Shown piece by piece: positions 1 through 4,652 of a stretch of DNA of 5,780 nucleotides. Source of the stretch: Bacteroidaceae bacterium (GTDB lineage: Bacteria > Bacteroidota > Bacteroidia > Bacteroidales > Bacteroidaceae); assembly GCA_017557475.1 (NCBI GenBank), contig JAFYYO010000401.1, forward strand, positions 1-5,780. Reading direction: 5' to 3'. Below the pieces are notes generated by a model that saw only the letters and a program-made list of their open reading frames with translations, had not been told where the DNA came from and searched no databases. The position numbers and the translations under genes were made by a program. How positions within the stretch are numbered: the first letter of the stretch is position 1; the number at the start of each line of letters is the position of its first letter.

Positions 1-162
1 ATTGTTCTCTTGAACACAGGCGAGCCGGACGAACTGATTGATGGCATCACTTCCATCGAAGGAAACGAAGAGGAGACCATCTACAACGTTGCAGGTCAAC
101 GCCTCGCCAAGAAGCAAAGAGGCATCAACATCGTGAATGGCAAAAAAATCCTTGTGAAGTAA
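1..162 (+). CDS. C-terminal end of a secreted protein (partial)
   Basis: Frame 1 is open from the window edge to a TAA at 160-162, giving 53 residues. The end reads as a Thr-Ser-Ile-Glu lead-in, then IYNVAGQRLAKKQRG, then INIVNGKKILVK. This pattern (YN-aliphatic-x-GQR, a short basic linker, GI.I.NGKK.LVK) is the C-terminal tail found on many exported Prevotella and Bacteroidales proteins. It resembles the type IX secretion sorting domain and forms a small beta fold. The enzymatic or binding part of the protein lies outside the window, so its function cannot be told. The gene converges on the - strand gene that ends at 246, and the two share a terminator. Confidence 0.8.
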   Translation: MVLLNTGEPDELIDGITSIEGNEEETIYNVAGQRLAKKQRGINIVNGKKILVK

Positions 163-205
163 GGACTTTAAGGACTTTAAAGACCTTAAGGACCTTAAGG
201 ACTCT
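161..205. repeat. Five-unit 9-base tandem repeat AAGGACYTT
   Basis: Five back-to-back nonamers run 161-169, 170-178, 179-187, 188-196 and 197-205: AAGGACTTT twice, AAAGACCTT, AAGGACCTT and AAGGACTCT. The array begins inside the TAA stop codon of the upstream gene and ends 6 bases before the terminator hairpin. Units differ by one or two bases, so the array is not freshly expanded. It has no coding role. Confidence 0.85.
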
Positions 206-211
206 TAGAAA

Positions 212-245
212 GAAAGCCCCCACGATTGTGGAGGCTTTCCTTTTG
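212..245 (+). terminator. Rho-independent terminator, probably bidirectional
   Basis: Bases 212-218 (GAAAGCC) pair with 233-239 and 220-223 (CCAC) with 228-231. There is one C/A mismatch (219/232) and a GATT loop at 224-227. On the + strand the hairpin is followed by CTTTTGTT, a usable U tract, so it should end the transcript of the gene stopping at 162. On the - strand the same stem follows the stop codon at 246 by a few bases and leads into TTTCTAAG, so it can also serve the convergent gene. Confidence 0.8.
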
Positions 246-1715
246 TTATTGTATTTGGAATGAAATGGGAATCGTGTACCTGAATCGTACAGGTTTTCCG
301 TCCACCTTTGCAGGTGACCAATTCGGCATCGCATTTACCAGACGAAGAGCCTCGGCATTAAGTAATGGGTCTATGGTTCTCAGAACCTCAGCATTCGTAA
401 TCGAGCCGTCCTTCTCTATTATAAATCTAACATACACACGTCCCTGAATGCCTGCCTCCAAAGCTGCTTGCGGATAATGCATGTTGTTCCTGAGCCATTG
501 CATCAAAGCCGCATTGCCGCCAGGGAATTCTGGGAGCACTTCTGCCACATCGTAGATTTTGTTTTCGTCGTCATCGTCGTCGTCTCCACCAATGATGTCG
601 TCACCACCTCCGTCGTCGCCAGCACTACTGGAGCCGCCTCCAGCCATAATGTTCAGGATGGTTACAACGTCGGCGATATCAATTGTGCCGTCGAGATTCG
701 CGTCAGCATTTCCAGCAATACTTTCTCCAGCCATAGCGTTCAGCACACTTACCACGTCGGCTATATCCACTGTTCCATCGAGGTTAGCATCGCCCGTAAG
801 CAACTTCTCAAATACCACCTTGACTGTCACGCAGCTAGCCGGCATTTGCAGATGCCACATATTCTCCTGGAACTGGAAGAAGGTGGTAACATCGTTGCCC
901 TGAGCATCCTTCGCCTCGGCCGACTTGAGCTGATAACCTGCATCGGGTGTTATTGTGAGGGTCACCCAACTATCCGCATAATTGGCATAGACATCAAGCT
1001 CTACCGTGCCGCCTTCGTTGCTCTGAATCGTTACGGGATAGAGCGTCTGTTTCTCTTCTCCAGCCACGAAAGGCGTGTTCGTGATAGAGCTGTAGAACGT
1101 GCCCGTCAGCTTGTCATAGAGGCCAACTACGCCGTCTTTCTTTGCGGGCAGGAATGAATGTACCAAATTATAGTCGCCTTCGTAAATTTTGAATTCGTAC
1201 AACGACATGCAACAAGGAGAAGTATCGATTTGCACTCCGCCAGGCGTGTTGGCCGTGTTCAGGTTGAAGATTAGCATAGGCGTCACGCCGTCGTCCGCTG
1301 TGCCCGATGTCGTCACAGAACCTATTAGACCATCTTCGTCGGTTCCCCACGCAGCCATCTGTCCCATTGCTGCAATTTCGATATACCGGTTATAGGGGAG
1401 TCCTGAGCCTTGAGTCTCGGCGCCAGAGCGGTTGAAGCAAGGAACATCCTTACCTGCGAAACGCGAGAAGAAGCAGAAAGCGTTATTGTGGAAGTTGCTC
1501 AGACGCGCACCAAACAGAGCCTCATAACTCCTCTGTTGGTTCTGTTCAATTACACATCCCATCATCACCATCGTGTGTGACTTGTGGATGTAGCCCGTGT
1601 TAATCGCCTGTTGGCCAGTCGATTTGATGTACGACAACTCAATAATCTCATTCTCAGCCCCAGCAGTCATAGCCCCAGCCACAACCGCCGTCATTAAAAG
1701 TAAAAATTTCTTCAT
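246..1715 (-). CDS. Secreted lectin-like / dockerin-like / TonB C-terminal domain mosaic protein
   Basis: 489 residues. A signal peptide starts MKKFLLL, with likely cleavage after Ala-Gly-Ala at residue 20. Residues 24-220 resemble concanavalin-A-like domains (opening YIKSTGQQAINTGY, later LYEFKIYEG and DGVVGLYDKLTGTFY). Residues 226-303 resemble an InlB-type beta repeat (GGTVELD, ITPDAGYQL). Residues 308-360 form a dockerin-like pair of calcium loops with Asp/Asn ligands at 309, 311, 313, 317, 320 and 338, 340, 342, 346, 349. Residues 361-386 are a Gly/Ser/Asp linker with six Asp in a row. Residues 391-489 are a TonB C-terminal domain (PEFPGG at 395-400, YP at 414-415, GIQGRVYVRF at 422-431). 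The ATG at 1715 was chosen because it begins the signal peptide; an in-frame TTG at 1781 lies upstream of the promoter -7 box. No membrane anchor is seen beyond the signal peptide, and neither ExbB/ExbD nor a receptor gene is nearby. The exact role is unknown; calcium-stabilised surface or periplasmic binding is an inference. Confidence 0.88.
   Translation of the reverse strand: MKKFLLLMTAVVAGAMTAGAENEIIELSYIKSTGQQAINTGYIHKSHTMVMMGCVIEQNQQRSYEALFGARLSNFHNNAFCFFSRFAGKDVPCFNRSGAETQGSGLPYNRYIEIAAMGQMAAWGTDEDGLIGSVTTSGTADDGVTPMLIFNLNTANTPGGVQIDTSPCCMSLYEFKIYEGDYNLVHSFLPAKKDGVVGLYDKLTGTFYSSITNTPFVAGEEKQTLYPVTIQSNEGGTVELDVYANYADSWVTLTITPDAGYQLKSAEAKDAQGNDVTTFFQFQENMWHLQMPASCVTVKVVFEKLLTGDANLDGTVDIADVVSVLNAMAGESIAGNADANLDGTIDIADVVTILNIMAGGGSSSAGDDGGGDDIIGGDDDDDDENKIYDVAEVLPEFPGGNAALMQWLRNNMHYPQAALEAGIQGRVYVRFIIEKDGSITNAEVLRTIDPLLNAEALRLVNAMPNWSPAKVDGKPVRFRYTIPISFQIQ
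639..791 (-). repeat. Duplicated EF-hand module within the dockerin-like domain
   Basis: Two 66-base stretches (726-791 and 639-704) encode 22-residue units, DANLDGTVDIADVVS... and DANLDGTIDIADVVT..., each ending in MAG. They agree at 18 of 22 positions, and all four differences are conservative or small. They are separated by seven residues. This is the usual twofold build of a type I dockerin, though the two copies are closer to each other than in many dockerins. Confidence 0.8.
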
Positions 1716-1756
1716 ACTGTTTATAATGAAAGTTCTTGTTTTCCCGAAATTGCCTG

Positions 1757-1787
1757 CAAAATTACGAATAAGCGAAGACAATACAAA
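1757..1787 (-). promoter_or_regulatory. Bacteroidetes-type promoter for the mosaic protein gene
   Basis: On the - strand TTTG (1787-1784) is followed after 19 bases by TAATTTTG (1764-1757). This matches the Bacteroidetes primary sigma factor pattern TTTG-N19-21-TAnnTTTG. Transcription should start near 1750, giving a leader of about 35 bases before the ATG at 1715. No strong Shine-Dalgarno is present, only an A/T-rich leader, which is usual in this phylum. Confidence 0.75.
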
Positions 1788-1854
1788 ATAAATTTACTTA
1801 TTTTTATTGTTGAGCAGGAGGAATTTCGAGATTTATCTCAAAGTTACGAAAAAA

Positions 1855-1882
1855 ATTAGAGATTAAGGATTAGGGATTAGAG
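1855..1882. repeat. Four-unit 7-base tandem repeat ATTARRG
   Basis: Four heptamers in phase: ATTAGAG (1855), ATTAAGG (1862), ATTAGGG (1869) and ATTAGAG (1876), directly followed by seven T. The array lies about 95 bases upstream of the - strand promoter, in A/T-rich noncoding DNA. No function can be read from it. Confidence 0.75.
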
Positions 1883-1903
1883 TTTTTTTCATTATTCTAG
1901 AAA

Positions 1904-1939
1904 AAACAACAAAAGCGGCCACCGTTCCCGATGACCGCT
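1904..1939 (-). terminator. Rho-independent terminator on the - strand without an upstream gene
   Basis: Read on the - strand, AGCGGTCA (1939-1932) pairs with TGGCCGCT (1921-1914) through eight pairs, one of them a G-T wobble, around a 10-base loop. TTTTGTTGTTTTTT follows. On the + strand the wobble becomes a C/A mismatch and no U tract follows, so the signal is directional. No protein gene on the - strand ends just upstream of it, so it may end a short untranslated transcript. Confidence 0.6.
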
Positions 1940-1959
1940 AAAGTTACTTATCTGTTTCC

Positions 1960-1991
1960 TTTTGCTCTATTGTGCGTCTTGCAGAGCAAAA
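1960..1991. other. Perfect 9-base-pair stem-loop
   Basis: TTTTGCTCT (1960-1968) and AGAGCAAAA (1983-1991) are exact reverse complements around a 14-base loop. The hairpin lies 20 bases before the - strand terminator at 1939, so the two could be consecutive stems of one short RNA. No promoter matching TAnnTTTG was found just upstream on that strand, so an RNA gene is not called. Confidence 0.45.
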
Positions 1992-2039
1992 AGCCAAATA
2001 AACCCCAAGTTTTTTATTTTTTATTGTTAGTTGGTGAGT

Positions 2040-2256
2040 TTCTAAGTTAGAAGGTTAATGCCTTTAGGCATTTGACAGAGGTAGCCAGTTATTTTAATTG
2101 CTGGTAGGTGGATTCCGTGTAGGTGGATGCATGCCGTAGGTATGCGACAAGGGTTTCATGGAGAGTTGCGTACCAAAAGGCACGCCTGTTTGCCTCTCCC
2201 CTGATTCCAAGCCATTAAAATGGCAGGCTACCGTTGTCAAGCCCCGTTGGGGCTTG
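2040..2256. repeat. Cluster of consecutive small hairpins; probable dispersed Bacteroidetes intergenic element or structured RNA
   Basis: Stems in order: TTCTAA/TTAGAA (2040-2052), AATGCC/GGCATT (2057-2072), CCAG/CTGG (2085-2104), GCATGCC/GGTATGC (2129-2145), GGAGAG/CTCTCC (2160-2199) enclosing GCGT.CC/GG.ACGC (2168-2185), GCCAT/ATGGC (2211-2224) and CAAGCCCC/GGGGCTTG (2238-2256). A 10-base direct repeat GTAGGTGGAT occurs at 2104 and 2119. Most loops are three or four bases. There is no long open frame. From memory, similar chains of short palindromes occur between genes in Bacteroides and Prevotella genomes, which favours a dispersed element; this could not be searched here. The alternative is a + strand noncoding RNA ending at the terminator-like last hairpin. 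It did not fit the TPP, cobalamin, tmRNA, SRP or RNase P signatures I know. Confidence 0.55.
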
Positions 2257-2268
2257 GGGCGATTTTTC
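2238..2268 (+). terminator. Terminator-like hairpin at the end of the structured block
   Basis: CAAGCCCC (2238-2245) and GGGGCTTG (2249-2256) form an eight-base-pair stem with a GTT loop. GGGCGA and then TTTTT (2263-2267) follow. The U tract begins six bases after the stem, a little late for a textbook terminator. It separates the hairpin block from the HU gene promoter. No + strand protein gene precedes it, so it either ends a noncoding RNA or is just the last palindrome of the element. Confidence 0.5.
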
Positions 2269-2302
2269 TTTGTATTTTAATTGAAAAATATTTGACAAAA
2301 CA

Positions 2303-2334
2303 TTTGCATAATTCAATTATTTTTCGTACCTTTG
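2303..2334 (+). promoter_or_regulatory. Bacteroidetes-type promoter for the HU/smalltalk genes
   Basis: TTTG (2303-2306), 20 bases, then TACCTTTG (2327-2334), directly followed by TAGCG. This is a close match to the Bacteroidetes TTTG-N19-21-TAnnTTTG pattern. The start of transcription is expected near 2341, about 130 bases before the ATG at 2473. Confidence 0.8.
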
Positions 2335-2340
2335 TAGCGT

Positions 2341-2472
2341 GAAAGTTAGAGAAATAACTACAGAGTATCTGGCCAAATACACTGCAGTTTTTCGAAAACA
2401 ACACACGTGTAGTTTGCAAACAACACTAGGGATAATTAACAAGAGTCTTAAACCTTAAAAATCTTTTACAAA
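2341..2472 (+). promoter_or_regulatory. Long 5' leader of the HU-family gene with an interrupted dyad
   Basis: About 130 bases separate the predicted transcription start from the ATG. A dyad AAAC-A-ACAC-AC-GTGT-A-GTTT is centred at 2405/2406 (2396-2415), and the palindrome ACTGCAGT lies at 2381-2388. The last part, AACCTTAAAA (2451-2460), lies 12 bases before the start codon and recurs before the next gene. No Shine-Dalgarno site is seen. The dyad could be an operator or an RNA stem; a regulator cannot be named. Confidence 0.4.
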
Positions 2473-2934
2473 ATGATTAATTACAGTATTGCAATCATGG
2501 GCACCAAGCCCGGAACGCTGAAGGCCAACATTACCGAGACCAAGGCCTATGCTACAGCTCAGATCCACGAGTGTCTCACTTTCGACGACTTCTGTCAGCA
2601 CATCGCCGACCACAACTCTCCCTTCTCCAAGGGTACCGTCAAGGGCGTCCTGACCGATGCAGTCGCATGTATCCGCGAGCAGCTGCTTGCTGGCAACAAG
2701 GTCCGCCTGGGCGACCTGGGCGACTTCCACGTCGAACTGGCTAGCGAAGGAGCCGTCACCACGGAGGACTTCTCTGCCGCCAACATCAAGGCTGTGAACG
2801 TTCGTTGGACTCCTGGAAAGGAGTTCGAGGACCTTCTCGCAGACGCGACCTTCAACCTCGTCCCGAAGCGCTCTCAGCAAACCGACGCCGTCAAGGTCAT
2901 CAAGAACACGGATACTATTCACGGACTTGAGTAA
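2473..2934 (+). CDS. HU-family (HU-HIG type) DNA-binding protein
   Basis: 153 residues. The N-terminal strand (MINYSIAIMG) and the part up to residue 50 match the extended start of Bacteroidetes histone-like proteins related to HU and IHF, often called the HU-HIG family. The HU core is clear: a helix at about 36-46, then FSKGTVKGVLTDAV at 51-64, a long helix to 73, NKVRLGDLGDFHVEL at 75-89 with the conserved turn LGDLGDF, and the closing VRWTPGKEFEDLL at 110-122. Residues 123-153 form a polar tail (Lys/Arg, Gln, Thr, Asp) with no extra domain. Members are small proteins expected to bind and bend DNA, presumably as dimers; the target is unknown. The gene is first in a unit with the 36-residue gene starting 78 bases downstream. 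The start is fixed by the promoter and the N-terminal match. Confidence 0.9.
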   Translation: MINYSIAIMGTKPGTLKANITETKAYATAQIHECLTFDDFCQHIADHNSPFSKGTVKGVLTDAVACIREQLLAGNKVRLGDLGDFHVELASEGAVTTEDFSAANIKAVNVRWTPGKEFEDLLADATFNLVPKRSQQTDAVKVIKNTDTIHGLE

Positions 2935-2939
2935 CAGAA

Positions 2940-2986
2940 GCCCCCTCCAAACCTCCCCCTCAAGGGGAGGCTTAAAGGGGAGAAAG
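2940..2986 (-). repeat. G/C-rich palindromic element, copy 1
   Basis: Read on the - strand it runs CTCCCCTTTAAGCC, then CCTCCCCTTGAGGGGGAGG, then TTTGGAGGGGGC. The core folds into a hairpin (CCTCCCC/GGGGAGG at 2952-2970). It lies between the HU stop codon and the small downstream gene, opposite in orientation to copy 2 on the far side of that gene. It could slow or process the transcript, but has no U tract of its own. Confidence 0.8.
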
Positions 2987-3012
2987 AGTGAACCCTTAAA
3001 ACGAAAACGACT

Positions 3013-3123
3013 ATGAAAAGCAAATACATTTGGGAAGTACTACTGAAAGTACTGGTAGCCGCAATCACGGCTGCTCTGACCGCCATCACAACTACAAGCT
3101 GTATCGGCTACGGCCCGTTTTAA
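3013..3123 (+). CDS. Smalltalk-like 36-residue membrane or lipoprotein-like peptide
   Basis: 36 codons, ATG at 3013, TAA at 3121-3123. The protein starts MKSKYIWEVLLKV, continues as a hydrophobic Ala/Leu/Ile/Thr stretch (about residues 9-28), has TTTSC at 26-30 and ends IGYGPF. Length, basic start, Trp, single hydrophobic helix and late Cys agree with the tiny Bacteroidetes proteins annotated as smalltalk protein, which I recall next to HU-family genes, often with an N-acetylmuramoyl-alanine amidase after them. Here no amidase follows. Cys30 is preceded by Thr-Thr-Ser, a poor lipobox, so lipidation is uncertain; if it were cleaved there, only seven residues would remain. The function of the family is unknown. 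The gene shares the HU promoter and has no promoter of its own that I can see. Confidence 0.75.
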   Translation: MKSKYIWEVLLKVLVAAITAALTAITTTSCIGYGPF

Positions 3124-3160
3124 CTCCTCTCCCCTTGAGGGGGAGGACGGGGAGGGGGCT
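3124..3160 (+). repeat. G/C-rich palindromic element, copy 2
   Basis: Starts at the base after the small gene's stop codon. Its core CTCCCCTTGAGGGGGAGG (3129-3146) is the exact reverse complement of 2952-2969 in copy 1, and it continues ACGGGGAGGGGGC as copy 1 continues TTTGGAGGGGGC on its strand. It can fold alone (CTCCCC/GGGGAG) or pair with copy 1. Confidence 0.8.
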
Positions 3161-3206
3161 CCCTCTGACTAGCCTGGGAGTAACCAGCTGCATGAAACTT
3201 CTCTAA

Positions 3207-3240
3207 GTTCTCCCCCTAACGGGGGAGTTAGAGGGGGTCT
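3207..3240 (+). repeat. G/C-rich palindromic element, copy 3
   Basis: GTTCTCCCCCTAAC followed by GGGGGAGTTAGAGGGGGTCT, in the same orientation as copy 2. CTCCCCC (3210-3216) and GGGGGAG (3221-3227) form a perfect seven-pair hairpin with a TAAC loop. The stretch 3124-3300 holds only copies 2 and 3 and short linkers; I found no gene or amidase remnant in it. Confidence 0.78.
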
Positions 3241-3304
3241 ACAACGACTTCATGCCTCGGCTTCGGGCCGCTCTAAGCAAAAAGTAAAAAAGCAAGCCAT
3301 TTTG

Positions 3305-3345
3305 AGAGAGCCCCCTTTCCGTCGAGAGTGGGGACTCTCTTTTCT
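3305..3345. terminator. Bidirectional terminator between convergent transcripts
   Basis: AGAGAG (3305-3310) pairs with CTCTCT (3335-3340) and, past one mismatch, CCCC (3312-3315) pairs with GGGG (3330-3333). On the + strand TTTCT follows directly. A competing inner hairpin, GAGAGT/ACTCTC (3324-3339) with a GGGG loop, is also followed by TTTT. On the - strand the stem comes 11 bases after the desulfidase stop codon. It therefore suits both the HU/smalltalk transcript and the leftward operon. Confidence 0.7.
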
Positions 3346-3355
3346 GGCTTCTCTC

Positions 3356-4630
3356 TTACATGCACGATGTTTTCGAGGTCATGATGTTGAGCACCATGTC
3401 GTCGGTCTTCCTCATGGCATCAGCTCCGATGCTGGTCAGGTTGTGGATGCTCTTGTCCACGTCGGCATCGACGATTCCTTCAGAGGAACTGACGCACTTG
3501 CCCTCCATCGCCAGCAAGGCCGAGAGCAGGGCTGTGGAAACGCCTGAGGTAATCTTCAGCGAGCAGGCTGGCTTGGCTCCGTCGCATATCATACCTGTCA
3601 GATTTGCAATCATGTTCTTCACCGAGAAACAAATGCGCTCGTAGTCGCCTCCCATTAGATAGGTGATGCCGCAACTGCTGCCGATGCTGGCCACGACACA
3701 GCCGCAGAGTGCCGACAACGCACCCAAGGACTGCTTGATGTAGATGGCTGTCAGGTGACTGAGCATAAGGGCGCGGATGAGTTCCTCCTCCGTGTTCTCG
3801 TTCTCCTTGGCATAGACACAAACGGGATTGGTGGCGCAGATGCCTTGATTGCCGCTTCCGCTGTTCGACATGACGGGAATCATAGCTCCGCCCATTCTGG
3901 CATCGCAAGCTAATGCCGTGCTGGAGATGATGTGCGAATAGATGCTGTTGCCGAAGATGCCTTTCGACAGGGGACGGTCGATGGTCTTGCCCAGATTGTG
4001 GCCGTAGTTGCCCTTCAGCGACTCTCGCGCAGCATTCATGTTATAGGTGCAGGCTTCCTTGATGAAGCTTATCTCGTCGAGAGGAGCCGTAGTGGCGAAG
4101 TCGTAAACAAGCCTCAGATTCAGCGGACAATCGTCTATCAAATCATGAACCTCTGAACTTGAAACCTCGTCTGTGTCGGCGATAAACCGTGTGTGGCTTC
4201 CGGCAATGATGGCCTTAGCCTGCTTGTCGCCAGCCGTACAGATGACCTCGGCATACAGATTCTCGCTGATGCCTTCCTTTTGCTTGATGCTGATGCGATT
4301 CTCTGCCACATACGCTTTGCCTGCAGCCAGAGCTTCGGGTGTCAGGTCCTTGAGAACCTCCAATTGATATTCGCTTTTGCCGATAAGCGCTCCAAGCGCA
4401 ATGGCGATAGGCAGTCCTATCATACCCGTTCCCGGTATACCTACGCCCATGGCATTCTTCAGGATGTTGGCACTCAGCAGAGCCTCGATTCGCTCGGGAC
4501 GGCAACCTAATTTCTCCGTGGCTCGAGCCGTACACAATGCCACACACATCGGTTCCGTACAGCCGATGGCAGGAACCACCTCCTGATGTGTTAGCGCTAT
4601 AATGCGCTCGCGTAGTTCTTTGTTCACCAT
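3356..4630 (-). CDS. cyuA: L-cysteine desulfidase, CyuA / UPF0597 (YhaM) family
   Basis: 424 residues, close to the full length of the family. The enzymes break L-cysteine into pyruvate, ammonia and sulfide using an oxygen-sensitive [4Fe-4S] cluster in the cytoplasm. Visible hallmarks are HQEVVPAIGCTEP at 15-27 with the conserved Cys24, GVGIPGTGMIGLPIA at 62-76, SNSGSGNQGI at 255-264 and MICDGAKPAC at 347-356. Cys309, Cys349 and Cys356 have the 40- and 7-residue spacing I recall for the cluster ligands of the Methanocaldococcus enzyme, so the protein should be active. It resembles the serine dehydratase alpha fold, and a related amino acid cannot be excluded as substrate. It is the last gene of a leftward operon, 22 bases after tcdA, without a promoter or Shine-Dalgarno of its own that I can see. 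The C-terminus (TSKTSCM) is short and unremarkable. Confidence 0.88.
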   Translation of the reverse strand: MVNKELRERIIALTHQEVVPAIGCTEPMCVALCTARATEKLGCRPERIEALLSANILKNAMGVGIPGTGMIGLPIAIALGALIGKSEYQLEVLKDLTPEALAAGKAYVAENRISIKQKEGISENLYAEVICTAGDKQAKAIIAGSHTRFIADTDEVSSSEVHDLIDDCPLNLRLVYDFATTAPLDEISFIKEACTYNMNAARESLKGNYGHNLGKTIDRPLSKGIFGNSIYSHIISSTALACDARMGGAMIPVMSNSGSGNQGICATNPVCVYAKENENTEEELIRALMLSHLTAIYIKQSLGALSALCGCVVASIGSSCGITYLMGGDYERICFSVKNMIANLTGMICDGAKPACSLKITSGVSTALLSALLAMEGKCVSSSEGIVDADVDKSIHNLTSIGADAMRKTDDMVLNIMTSKTSCM

Positions 4631-4652
4631 ATCTAATTGATTTACGCTAAGT

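Noticed and set aside
468..1157. Long + strand open frame opposite the mosaic protein gene
   Set aside because: It is antisense to a gene with clear domains, its Ile/Val/Ser-rich sequence matches no family I know, and no promoter precedes it.
1716..1781. An upstream in-frame TTG start that would add 22 residues to the mosaic protein
   Set aside because: The promoter -7 box (1757-1764) lies inside that extension, and the signal peptide begins at the ATG at 1715.
2040..2256. Known riboswitch (TPP, cobalamin) or housekeeping RNA (tmRNA, SRP, RNase P)
   Set aside because: None of the conserved core sequences of these families that I can recall is present.
2455..2922. 155-residue - strand frame opposite the HU gene
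   Set aside because: It mirrors the HU coding sequence almost exactly and shows no domain; the + strand protein has clear HU motifs.
2940..3240. CRISPR-like array from the three G/C-rich repeats
   Set aside because: Copies differ in sequence and orientation, spacing is irregular, a gene lies between them and no cas gene is present.
3161..3300. Possible remnant of an amidase gene expected after HU and smalltalk
   Set aside because: Only very short frames exist here (for example five codons from 3191) and no amidase motif can be read.
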